The notes under the pieces are model-generated. The model was not told the DNA's origin and did not search any database. It worked only from the letters and a program-made list of their open reading frames with translations. Of a DNA stretch of 64,000 bases, positions 45,551-56,449 are shown piece by piece (within the stretch, counting starts at the first letter, position 1; every line of letters begins with the position of its first letter). Location: assembly GCA_947069175.1 (NCBI GenBank), contig CAMTDV010000027.1, positions 42,111,369 to 42,175,368 of the forward strand. Direction: 5' to 3'. The position numbers and the translations under genes were made by a program. The DNA is from Scalesia atractyloides (taxonomy: Eukaryota > Streptophyta > Magnoliopsida > Asterales > Asteraceae).

Positions 45551-46192
45551 AATTCTATCATCTAATCTAGGCTATACTAAACACTAATGAAGTAAATACT
45601 GTTACAATGAGAAACCACTGTCTAAGCTATCCTCTGTTTTGTTGTAAAAACATCTATTTGGCCTAACAGATGTTTGGTCTTCTTCATCAGACCTTTGGCT
45701 TGATCAGGGCTTTGGTCTTCAACAGATGCTAGCCTTCAACATATGTTGGTACTCTTGAATAGCGATTCCAAGTCTTCATTAGATGTTAGACATGCTCTTC
45801 AATAGATGTTCTAAATAGGTGTTCAAAATTCACTATCTTTGGGGAGAGATTAGTTCAATCTTTAGCTTATTTCTTAATCAGTGGATCATGCTTTAGCTTT
45901 TGGATATCATATATTCTTTTGTAGGTCCAACAACCCCCCAGAACAAATGATGCCAAAACAGATGGTTACTGGATCAACTTTTATTCCTCTTCTTCAACAT
46001 TAACATGATTTTAAACTTGAGTTACTGTTCAAATCTTTTCGATAATAAGTCATCAGCATCCCTTTCGAGTGGAAGATTCAGTAAATCTTGCAAATCTTCA
46101 ATTTTTATGCTCATAATGTTGTTCATTGAAGTCTTTTACACTTCCCCATTTGCCCTAACTAGAGTCAATTCGTGGTTGGCTTTGTTTGAGGA

Positions 46193-48136
46193 TCACTTTT
46201 GAATTTTAGAGGTAGATGGGTTTTTTGGGAGTGATGTTATTGGAAGAGGTGAAGGGATTTGCATTCCCATGAATTGACCTATAGGATCAGCTTGATTGGC
46301 ATCAGGAAGTTCACACATAATCATGTTTTTGATCACTTCCTTCACGATGTCTTCTTTAAATCTTTTTACATCTTCTGCAGACATATCCATCTGTCTTTTA
46401 AAATGGCTTCTCACCAATAAAGAGGCTTGACTTACAGATGGAAGTTCAGAGATAGCCTTTGAACTAATAGGAAAGTCTTCATAATTTGGCTTTCTTAGGA
46501 CTGAGGGATCTTTGGCTTTTAAAGCTTCAAGCATCTTGTAAGTTGCCCTGATTGTTGGCTCATCCCATTTTACCATTGATTGCATAGTTACATATTTGGC
46601 AGCCACCATCTCTTCCTTCATTTTGGTAAGTTCAATTGCTTTCATGCCAATAGGTTTACACCTACAACCCAGTTGGGAGGAGTGAGGTTGATACCTAGAT
46701 TGACTTTTAACAACTCATTTCTGGCTCTTTCTTTTAGAAGGGCCTCAACAGACCATCTAAGGAATTGAGCTCTTGAAGCTCTGTAGGGCTTATTCTTCAT
46801 GATAAAATCAAGATAATCTTCCCTTAGTTCCTTTTTGAGACTATGGTTGCTAACTGGTCTATGAGATGCCTTATGACTAACATCTTCAGCAAAATTTTCA
46901 TGTCTATTCACTTTGGTGAATTCTACAAACATGATTTGTTGTGCCTCTTTATCACTCTTTCCCTTGCTTTTAATAGTAGCAATATTTTCAGCCTATTTGA
47001 GCTTTAAATCCAGGTACTATTATACATTGTTAGGCTTTTTATATCGTTTAACAGAAGGAAAGGTCACTTTGCTTATGTCAGTTGTGGAGTAGAAGGACTG
47101 TATCTCTTTTAAGACATGTCTAACTCCTATGGGCCAAGTATGTTGGGTGGAAGTGTGGTAGGTGAATGGATGGTAAGTGCAGTAGTAGTGGTGGTGGAAA
47201 TGTTAGAAGTAATGGTGGTTGTTTAAATAGGAGATGCATCAGGAATTCTTCATCATCATCTTGGACCATGAAGTTGGTTCGCCTGATTCTGATTTGTGAT
47301 TTTTGTATTTTTGGTGAAGGTTATGGAAGTGGTGTGGTTGGTTTTTGTTTCGAGAAGTCCTTTGGGGGGGGGGGACTTAAGTAATGGTGAAGGTGGTGTT
47401 TGAGTAGTTGTGACCTCTGTTGTCACTTTTGAAGTGGCAACAAATGTTTTGGTAGTAGAAGTAGTGGTGATTTTAGTAGTGGAGATCGGAATAGTGGTTT
47501 GGGTTGTGATAGGTGGAGTAGTGGTTTGGATAGTTGCAACAATGCTTTGACTAACCTCTGTTGGAACCTCTGTTGAAGCACCTTGATTGTCTTGGATTTC
47601 TTTTCTTGTGATGATTTCCTGCATTGTGATCTACATGTTGGCTTCTCTTGTATCCTTTCACTTTTGCTTCTCCACTTTTTTGGTAATGTCTTCCTTTCCT
47701 TCCCTTTTGAGTGCAGTTATGCCAGGCCTTTTTCCAACCTTTTTGACATGTGGTTGAAGCTTTCTCATGCATTCTTCTACCTCCCCCTTTTGGCATCATC
47801 ATATTTAGGGGGAAAGAGAGCTTTACCAGTGTTTTCAAAGATAAAGTCTTTAATGGCTTTAACTTCTGCCTATGTATCTTAGTATCTGGCATCCGCTGTT
47901 TTTCTTATGAGCTCTGCTTGCATGACAAATTTCTCTTCTACAGCTTGCTTTTGAAGATGTAGGTATGGTTGAACATGAATCCACATTTCTTTTGCAATGT
48001 TTGCATTTGAAGGACGAGGTCTGGAGTTATGAATCAGGATTTTCATCATACCCTCGATCTCTCAATAGATGATTCTAAGTTTGTGACCCTCTTTGTAAAT
48101 TCTTGATAGTTTAATCCATCACCTGAGTTAACAGGA
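46193..48136 (-). pseudogene. 3' ORF of a further copia-type element, downstream part
   Basis: Minus-strand coding remnants upstream of the probable LTR at 45.93 kb. From 48136 down: VTNLESSIER near the insertion point, a Lys-rich segment (47551-47892), a Thr/Pro/Ile-rich low-complexity part (47256-47624), a helical part (YLDFIMKNKPYRASRAQFLRWSVEALL, 46642-46932) and a final ~150-residue part (46193-46645). Frameshifts occur near 47.6, 47.2 and 46.64 kb; an 11-G run at 47364-47374 lies in it. Position (just before a polypurine tract) and domain style resemble the other 3' ORFs here, but I do not recognise a named family. The upstream part is at 61973-62340. Confidence 0.5.
48132..48136. repeat. 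target-site duplication CAGGA, left copy
   Basis: CAGGA directly before the left LTR and again at 61968-61972 directly after the right LTR. The minus-strand reading frame of the interrupted ORF stays open across the two flanks when the element is disregarded. Confidence 0.93.
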
Positions 48137-48935
48137 TGTTGATACACTTTTGTGTCTGTCGCTTGTTCTTAGTTACGTCAGTAATTGTATGGTCTTTGTT
48201 TATTGCATCTGTAAAGTTTTGGCCGTGTCGACCAAATCAAGATATCCTCCTATCTTGATTTAGTACGGTATTTAGTTTGTCTGTGTTGTAAAACAGTTGC
48301 ATGTGTGCATAGTGTTAAGTTTTGTGTTTCTGATCTTGCTGTTTGTGAAGTATGTCTGTTAGCAGGGTTCTCCAAAGAACCACTTATTCGTACGAGTGAA
48401 CTGTGCTTCGTACGAGCAAGTTGCTTGCTCGTACGAGAAATTGCTTGTTCGTGCGAGTCATTTACTTGTTTGTACGAGTGACCATTCAAGAACATTTGCT
48501 TGTACATATGAGCAAGTTGCCTGTTCGTACAAGCCATTGCTTGTTCATACAAGTAACCTTTCATGAAGAACAGTTCTTCACAACAGCTGGTTGTTCGTGA
48601 GAATAGTCCATGAAGAACCTGTTCTTCTAGGGCTTTGTAGTTCTTCGTGGCCCAGTAACATTCTTTGTGATGTTGTTGGGTGTTGGGCCTATATCTACAA
48701 ACATGCACTTCACAGTTCAAGCAAGAGAGCGTAGAGAAAATACCTTGAGTCTGTATGAACATTGTTTGTATGTGTTTGTACTAGCTCTCTTTAGTTAATC
48801 AAAAGATAGTGAATCTTTGGTTACTTTGTGTTTGTTATACTTTGCTTTGGTTTGCATATACACTTGGATTCCGCACTTGTGTGTGTGTTAAACAACATGG
48901 AAGTAGGTTATCTTGATCCTCCAAGTGGACCTACA
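48137..48935 (+). repeat. 5' LTR of plus-strand copia element
   Basis: 799 bp, TGTTGATACAC ... GGACCTACA, collinear with 61188-61967. It holds a cluster of TCGTACGAG/CTCGTACGA motifs at 48388-48560 and GAAGAAC repeats. Confidence 0.93.
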
Positions 48936-48937
48936 AG

Positions 48938-48949
48938 TGGTATAAGAGC
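48938..48949 (+). promoter_or_regulatory. primer binding site, initiator-Met tRNA type
   Basis: TGGTATAAGAGC followed by ATTGG, one mismatch from TGGTATCAGAGC, 2 nt inside the LTR. Confidence 0.9.
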
Positions 48950-49429
48950 ATTGGCTCTCTTCCTTGTTTAAAACCAAACATAGTGTTGTGTTTGAGCAAG
49001 TTGTAAAGCTTCCTGGAAGTGTTCTTGAACTTCAAACAAGAAACTTAAGTTTTTACAAGAAAAGTGGCTTAAAACTTATGTAAAAGTTGTTGTTTTGAGA
49101 ATTTTTTTATAAAAATCTTGTTAAATTACACGGAGACATGTTAGGATACGATTTTTCTTGAAATTTTCTATCAAAGTGTAGTTCGACATATTTTCCGGTG
49201 AAGCACTTGTCGGAAAACTCACCGGAATATTCCTTGAGGGTTGACTAAATCTTAAGATTTGACTGAAAAGCTGTTTTTGGAATGTTTGTCTTTTTAACCA
49301 AATATGTGTAAACAACTTACAACTTTCAAACAAACTCAAAAACAAGTTTCTGATACAAAAGGAAACTTCTCAACAACCAACCCTGGAAAAGATTCTCACC
49401 TACGAAACCCCCCCTGCTAATAACCCACC

Positions 49430-49622
49430 CCACGAAGAACCAGTGGTTTCCACGAAGAACCAATTGTTCGTGCGAAGGACCAGTGGTTCGCGCGAAGAAC
49501 CAGTGGTTCGCACGAAGAACCAGTGGTTCGTACGAATAACCAGTGGTTCGTATGAAGAACCAGTGGTTCGTACGAATAACCAGTGGTTCGTACGAATCAG
49601 TGGCTAGCACGAAGAACCAAGT
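49430..49622 (+). repeat. tandem ~20-bp repeat in the leader (GAAGAACCAGTGGTTCGTAC)
   Basis: About nine consecutive copies of GAA(G/T)AACCAGTGGTTCG(T/C)(A/G)C with small changes. CCAGTGG and TTCGTACGAA make each unit and its junction partly self-complementary. The repeat keeps the minus-strand frame open, which is not evidence of a gene. Confidence 0.9.
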
Positions 49623-49772
49623 TTCTCGTGACTTTTTAGGTTATTCGTGGTAGTTTTTCATGAGAACTGATATTTAGTGGTTTTTGAAATTGTGAACCTT
49701 AACAAGAATACTTTTATTTCAAGTTAATCCGATCTTAAATTTGAAGTTAATTTTTATAAACAAACAAGCAAA

Positions 49773-52700
49773 ATGGGTACAAATCCTTGGGATTGGGGGT
49801 GTAGTTCAGTACAAACCAAGATTCATCACAATCTAGCTCCGCAACCTCATGGGTTAAATCATTAATGCCTCACCAAACGGCCATGATTACCGCTAATCAA
49901 TGGGCTTGCGTGGCAAATCAAAATCAAAGCATTCAGACTCTTCTCAATAGTGAGAGTGAAACAGGAAGTAACAACCGTCCACCAAAGTTGAATCATATGA
50001 ACGATTATCCTTCATGGAAAAGTCATTTTCATACGTATGTTCTTGGTCAAAATACAGAGTGTGGACATGTTTTACTACACCATACAAGGAATCTCTCGAA
50101 GAAGTAGGATCAAATCCAACCTCTTTAGCCAACTTAGATGAAAGTGATAAAAATGCTTATGATTTAGAGAAGAAGGCATTTGCTATCTTTACACAAGCAC
50201 TTCATAAGGATATTTATCATCAATTTGTGTACTGTACCACAACCAAGAATTTGTGGGATATTTTGGAAGCAAGAGGGGAAGGAAATGCTACAACAAGAAA
50301 GATACGACATGATCTTCTAAAGAAAGAGTTTGAAGGTTTTCTGTTCATGGAGAATGAGACACTAAGCGACATGACAACTCATTTTTATCATCAGCTTAGT
50401 GAAATGTATTCATACAAGGTGAATGCATCTCCACAAGAGATTGTGATGCATTTTGCTGATGCCTTACCACCTAATTGGAGTCAATTTATTGACATGCTAA
50501 AGCATACAATGTTTTAGATGTGATCACTATTTATGAGTTCGTTCAGAAGCTTGAGAACAAGAATGAAGAAGAAATACGAAAAGCGAAAAGAGTTCATGTT
50601 CCACAAAACCCTGAAATGTATTTTGGAGGTATTAATATAGGCGTTAGTACAACTCAGCAACCGAAACTCCAAATAACACTTGTCTCAAATGTTAACCCTT
50701 TTCTACCACAGCCCGTTCAAACAAATCAATTTGCTGGCTCAAGTGCTCAAACCTATGGTCAAACATTTGATCCAAAAGCCTTTCTTCCTCAACCACAAGT
50801 TGTTACACCTCAAGTTCCTCAACAAGATTCTCAACAAGCTTTCTATGGTAACAACTTTCAACCTTTAAATCCTAATGCCATCAGACTTGATACTTCACAT
50901 CTTTCCAAGGTCAGTGTAGAAGTTGCTCGGGAAAACATGGATATGGTTAGTGCGTACTGTGGATTAGTCGCTGGTCAAATTGGAAACAACAATTTAACTA
51001 ATGAGGACTATCAACAAATAAACAGGGATGAAATGGAGTTGATGGATATTAAGTGGGCATTTGCTAGTGCGGTTAGAAGAGCGAAAGACTACATGAGTAG
51101 AACTGGAAGAACAAGTTTAGAAAGCAAGAAAGACACAAAGTATAGATTTGATAAAGATGCTGTTACTTGCTTCAATTGTGGTGAAAAAGGTCATTTCAAA
51201 GTGAATGTACTCGACCTATCAAGCAAGGAAATCACAACCCTTCCCGAAATCAACCACACTAATCTAACACAACTCAAGTTAACAATGAATGATGTATAGT
51301 AGTTGTTAACAACCCAAACAACTCCAACCAATCTGGACCTTCAAACAACACAAGCAGAGCGTTAGTATTTCAAGTAGATGAAGGATGTGATTTGTCAGTT
51401 CAGTTGGGACATGAGAATCAAGGAGGAACTGCTTGTTATGCTAAGATAATCAATCAGATCAAACATGTTCACAGTATTGACTCTTTTTCTGATGATGATA
51501 GTTTTCGGTATAACGTGAGTTCTGATGAGGAAAGCTCAAGTGTGGGTGGTTATGGACTAGATTCGGATGTCAGGGAAAAGATTGATACTGAGGTCGATGA
51601 GTTGCTAAAAGAAGCAGAGAAGCTGAAAAGTCAAAAGTCTGGATTGATAAAGAAAGTAGAAGTTGCATCGAAGAAAATGGAGAAATTCTTTGCCAACAAT
51701 GGATCTTTTTCTCATCATACTGCTTTATGGCTAATATGCAGGTTCAACAAGTCAGTTAAAATCCGACTCTCCTAGGATATGCAACGATTATGCTGACTTA
51801 AAAACTAAATTTGAAACAATTAATAGTCACAGTCAAAGCTTAGCAGTTAAACTGTCAAAATGCAAAGAGGCAAACATGGCTTTAACTCGAAATGAAAAGG
51901 AATTCAAATCTACAATTGAGACTCTTAAGAAAAGCGTGTCTGAGTTAACAAAAACAGTTTTGAACAAGAAAACTAGTATTAATAACTACATTAATATCCT
52001 TGAAGAAACGAAAAAGGAGTTAACCATTGCCAAATGCGAGCATGATGCAATTAAGCTACAATTGGAAAGTTATTCTAACTCCCGATATGTGCTTGATCAC
52101 ATCATTGATGTTCAAAAACTTAAGGGAGATGTGAAATACATTGGGTATAAATCTTGTCCACCACCATTGAAACACAATTATACCAAATTTCCTGACGAGG
52201 AAGAAATGCAACGTTTTGAACCATCTGTACCTCTTAATCCCGAAGAGTTTGCAGCAGGGTTAGGGTTAAACTGGACAATTCCTCAGATGAATCTAGAAAG
52301 ACAGAGAACTCATCATCTATTGTTGATCAAAGTCCACCTCTAATAAAGGAGGATGATTTATCAGGATGAGTCAGACGAGACCAACCAGGACCAATCTCTT
52401 GATGAAGAGAAAGGGGTAGAAATTCCAATTATGAATCATATCTTATGTGATCCTACAACTCCCATTGTGCAATCTGATACAAAGCAAGAGATTGATCATA
52501 TCAAATCTGTCAAGACGATTGCTTCTACATTTAAAAGCGATAATGTGTGTATACTTTGATTGGTGATGAGAGAATTTACTCAAACAAGGATTTTCCGATC
52601 AAAATGTCAATCCAACTTCAATTCATCAAGTTTTCAAAAATTCAACAACCAAATTTTTGGGAAAGAAAAATCCAAATAAACCACAAACATTAATCATTTC

Positions 52701-53470
52701 TAAAAGTAGAAAACAAGAAAAGCGAGCTGAAAAACCTAAGGTGTCATAACTGAAGGTTGAAACTAAAGGAGCTCGCAACAAGAAAAAGGGAAAGAATGTT
52801 AACTTTGTATCCTCAAATGGTACTGATAAAATCGAGATATTTGAAAATATGTCAAATATTGATTTTGTAAATCAAGTCAAGATTTTAAAAGGTAACAGTC
52901 AAAACAATAACACTCAACACACAAATGGGTGTGAAGATGGACTAAGTACCTCTAGGCCAACAAGTTCAACATCGAGCCATCAAACGGCATCTCTTAGATT
53001 TGTTGAAAGGAGGTCATATTTTAAATGTGGGGAGTTTGGCCACATAATAAAAAAATGTACCAACTCGGCAAAACCCAAGTTTGTTGAAAATGCCCATCCT
53101 TAAAAGAATTGCCAACGTCGACCTGTTAAGGAACAAGAAGAAAAACAAAGACGTAAACAAGTAAAAGTAATTGAAAAGGCAATAAAACCGGATGTTGTAG
53201 AGAAGAAACCAAGTTCATCAAGCTCGTTAAAACCATAAGTGTCTAAACTTGTAAATAATAGTCAATCTGGTAAACGTCAACAATCTTGGAAACCTAAAAC
53301 CGGTACTATTTCAGGGGGAGGCACAAAGTTTCGAAATCATCAAGAAACAGAAATCACATTTCTTGATGATAAGGGTCGACCCAAGACCACTAAGGCTTGG
53401 GTCCCCATCTCAAACTCATCGGGTAATGTAACGTACAGGGTGTTCAAGGAGGAACTGTGAATAGTCATTG
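49773..53470 (+). pseudogene. copia gag and linker (plus-strand element)
   Basis: ATG at 49773 (MGTNPWDWG); an in-frame TAA after 30 codons and a frameshift precede the gag core at 49865-50517 (YPSWKSHFHTYV, NLWDILEARGEGNATTRKI, HFADALPPNWSQFIDML). 50520-51299 carries a Gln/Pro-rich part and zinc knuckle CFNCGEKGHFK, whose C-terminal half is lost by a frameshift near 51200. 51392-52343 is coiled coil, then an acidic linker and a second knuckle FKCGEFGHIIKKC (about 53020-53060) whose first Cys is Tyr. 53239-53460 ends with TKAWVPISN, the segment before protease in related elements. Confidence 0.87.
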
Positions 53471-53640
53471 GATTGTTGACAGTGGAGCATCCCGGCACAT
53501 GACAGGCGACTTAAAGCTCCTTTATAATGTGAAAAGCATTAGGGGAGGTTATGTTGCTTTTGCTAGAGATAAAGGCGGTTACATCACTAGAGAAGGAATG
53601 ATTTCCAATGGTGTTGTTAGTTTTCAATAAGATCAATTAT
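53455..53640 (+). pseudogene. copia aspartic protease (plus-strand element)
   Basis: Reads HWIVDSGASRHMTGD from about 53464, the active-site block with DSGA intact, followed by GGYVAFARDKGGYIT. A stop and frame change near 53628 lead into the pre-integrase part. Confidence 0.85.
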
Positions 53641-54767
53641 GTTCATCAAATTGATCACAATCTTATGAGGGTTTCTTTAATCTGCGACAAGAAGTTCACG
53701 GTTCATTTCGATGATGCCGGTTGTTATGTGCTAAAACCTTGTTTCAAGATTCCTAAAGAATGGATTCTATTGTCGGCTCCAAGAATAAATGATTTGTATA
53801 TTCTTGACATGAGCCAAGCTATTACTACGTCTGCACAAGTTACATGTTTTGTCTCAAAAGCCACTGAAAAGGAGTCAATCTCTTGGCATAGATGAATGGG
53901 ACACATTTACTTGAGAAAAATGAACTACTTGGTGAAAAATAATCTTGTGAATGGTGTACCAGTAAAGAATTTTCATCTACAAGACGTCTGTGTATCGTGC
54001 CAAAAGGGAAAACAACCAAAGAAGTCTCATCCTGTGAAGAAAATTAACACCGTCAATATGCCTCTAGAACGTCTTCATATGGACCTTTTGGACCTATGAA
54101 ACACAAGGCTACCTTTGGCAATGCATATTGTTTAGTTGTTACTGATGACTATTCAAGATTTTCATGGGTAAATGTTATGGCACATAAGAGTGAAGTTCCT
54201 GAAATCCTCAAGAATCTCCTCACGCTACTTGAAAATTTGTACAATTTGAAGATATGGAGAATCAGAAGCGACAATGGCACTGAATTCAAGAATCATTTTA
54301 TGGATGATTTCTGTTCTTTTAAGGGCATTTTACATGAATACAGTTCTTGTTATACTCCACAACAAAATGGTGTCGCTGAGAGGAAAAATAGAACGCTTGT
54401 CGAGACTGCAAGAACTATGTTAGTAGAGTCAGAACTTCCTGTTCAGTTTTGTGTGGAGGCTGTGGCTACTACGTGGTATACAATGAATAGAGTTCTTACG
54501 GTGAAAAGGCATGGGAAAACATGCTTTGAATTGTTTCATAAAAGGACACCGGATGTGTCTTTCTTAGAACCTTTTGGAGCTCCATGCACTATGATTGATC
54601 CACATGGTAAATTCGGTCCAAAGGCTATCAAAGGTTTCTTTCTTGGATATGCTACTCCAAATTTCAGAGTGTGGAATTTGACAACAAAAAAGATTGAGGA
54701 TGTGGTGAAGTTAAGGTTCAATGATACAGTAATCAGTAAGAGCTCCGGGTGCTCCTTGGATGTTTGA
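53608..54767 (+). pseudogene. copia integrase with pre-integrase domain (plus-strand element)
   Basis: Pre-integrase zinc domain (SWHR, stop, MGHIYLRKMN ... CVSCQKGKQ; 53880-54015), core with the first Asp in RLHMDLLDL (about 54078), the second in IRSDNGTEFKNH (about 54265) and the Glu in QQNGVAERKNRTL (about 54375). The C-terminal part (GKFGPKAIKGFFLGYA) follows. An in-frame TGA at 53893-53895 and a frameshift near 54096 break it. All three DDE residues are still encoded. Confidence 0.88.
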
Positions 54768-55925
54768 CTATGATGTACTGTTTGACTCCTACAATCTGCC
54801 AACTTTTGATGATGCATTTGCAGCGGCTCAAATGTTACTTGAAAGTGATACTACAATTGATTCGTCTTTAGTTCGACCAATTATTGTAAACCAATAAGTG
54901 TCTACTTTGGTTAATAGTATTGTTCAAAATGAGGATTTTGAAGATGCTTCTGATTATAATGTTTCGTCAGAAGATGAGGAGTTCCATAATGCAAATGAAG
55001 CTACTTCTACTCCTGTTCCAGGTATTTCTGAAGTGACTTCAAATGTGCAAAATCAAGGGACAACTGAAGGTCATGCATCTTGATCTTCATCGGATCCAAC
55101 CATCGATTTAATTGTTGATCTGAACATCAACAATTTGGGTATAAATACTCGAGTTCCCGATGTTCCTGAAACTCGAATCCATGATACCCATCCTTAGTAA
55201 AATATTATACGAGAGGTCCATAGTGGAGTGAAGACAAGTAATCAGCTAAGGAACAACCATAATGTTGGTTTATATACGGCAATTAGAGAATCCAGGGAAC
55301 ATAATGATTGGTCTTTTGCCTGCTATGTTTGCCAAGTTGAACCAAAATCTTGGAAGGAGGTAATGAAAGAAGACTCATGGGTTGAAGCAATGCAAGTGGA
55401 ACTTTAGCAATTTCAGAAATTGGGCGTGTGGAAATTGGTTGACAGGCCCGACAACTACAAGAAGATTGGTACTAGATGGGTTTACAAGTGCAAGAAGGAT
55501 GACCGAGGAGTTGTTGTGAGAAACAAAGCAAGATTGGTTGTCCAGGGCTTTAATCAGGTAGAAGTAATTGATTATAATGAAGTTTATGCACCAGTAGCAC
55601 GTCTTGAGTCAATAAGAATTTTCTAGGCTTATGCGTCCTACAAGAAGTTTACAGTTTACCAAATGGACGTGAAAAGTACATTTCTTCATGGTGTGGTCGA
55701 AGAAGAAGTATATGTTGAGCAACCGCCTGGTTTTGAAGATCCGATCCATCCTGACAAGGTTTGGATTCTCAATAAGGCGTTATACGGTCTTCATCAAGCT
55801 CCACGGGCTTGGTATGAAACGTTGTCTTCCTATCTGCTCAAGAATGGTTTTCAACGTGGGTTGATCGACTGTACTCTCTTCATCAAAGAAAAGAATGAGG
55901 ATTTGTTGCTGGTACAAGTGTATGG
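54768..55925 (+). pseudogene. linker and truncated copia reverse transcriptase
   Basis: Acidic linker with frame breaks, then RT fingers (IGTRWVYKCKKDDRGVV, ARLVVQGFNQ), a stop at 55624-55626, palm (YQMDVKSTFLHGVVEEEVYVEQPPGF, ALYGLHQAPRAWYETLSSYL) and DLLLVQVY at about 55905-55924. The sequence then jumps to the end of the RT connection (GLWYPKDDRFDL). The YVDD box and roughly 130-150 residues of palm/thumb are missing, which makes this RT inactive whatever its other lesions. Confidence 0.88.
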
Positions 55926-56449
55926 TTGAAGGGTCGCGCGGACACTGGTCTCTGGTATCCTAAGGATGATAGGTTTGATTTGACAACATTCAATGATTCT
56001 GATCATGGTGGCTGCAACATCGATGCAAAGTCAACATCAACAGGATGTCAGTTCTTGGGAAATCGCCTAGTCACGTGGCAGTGCAAAAAGCAGACTTGTG
56101 TAGCTACTTCAACATGTGAGGCTGAGTATATTTCGGCTTCTAGCCGCTGCTCTCAGGTTTTATGGATCCAACAACAAATCGTGACTACGGCTTTGAATTT
56201 CTAACTACTACTATTTATGTTGATAATGAAGATGCTTTACAGATCACTCGTAATCCTGTACAGCACTCTAAAACCAAACACATTGAGATTAAGTATCATT
56301 TCATACGAGATTGTTATGAAAAGAAACTTATTAATGCTGTTAAAATCCACACCGATCACCAACGTGCCGACCTGTTTACAAAAGCTTTTGATAAATTACG
56401 TTTTTATTATTTTCTTTTGGTCAATGGCATCAAGGTGAAACCCGAGTAA
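55926..56449 (+). pseudogene. copia RNase H (plus-strand element)
   Basis: RNase H with TTFNDSDHGGCNIDAKSTSTGCQFLGN, SWQC-type segment VTWQCKKQTCVATSTCEAEY, then after a frame change near 56180 YVDNEDALQITRNP, KHIEIKYHFIRDCYEKKL and ADLFTKAFDKLRF, the usual end of a copia polyprotein. Stop at 56447-56449. Confidence 0.88.

Larger units (their letters stand above)
45370..45934 (-). repeat. probable 3' LTR of a further copia-type element
   Basis: On the minus strand a G-run (CTGGGGGGT) is directly followed at 45934 by TGTTGGACCTAC, the layout of a polypurine tract and LTR start. Downstream are repeated CAGATGTT/AACATCTG motifs, two perfect 13-bp inverted repeats and a TATA-like TATAAATAGATC. 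The downstream edge is not resolved. Confidence 0.5.

Noticed and set aside
46193..48136. Host gene on the minus strand
   Set aside because: Frame breaks, low-complexity Thr/Pro stretches, and a polypurine tract plus LTR-like start directly downstream fit a retroelement 3' ORF better.
49326..49610. Minus-strand ORF with regular peptide repeats
   Set aside because: It is the translation of the ~20-bp leader repeat, whose composition keeps a frame open; no gene context.
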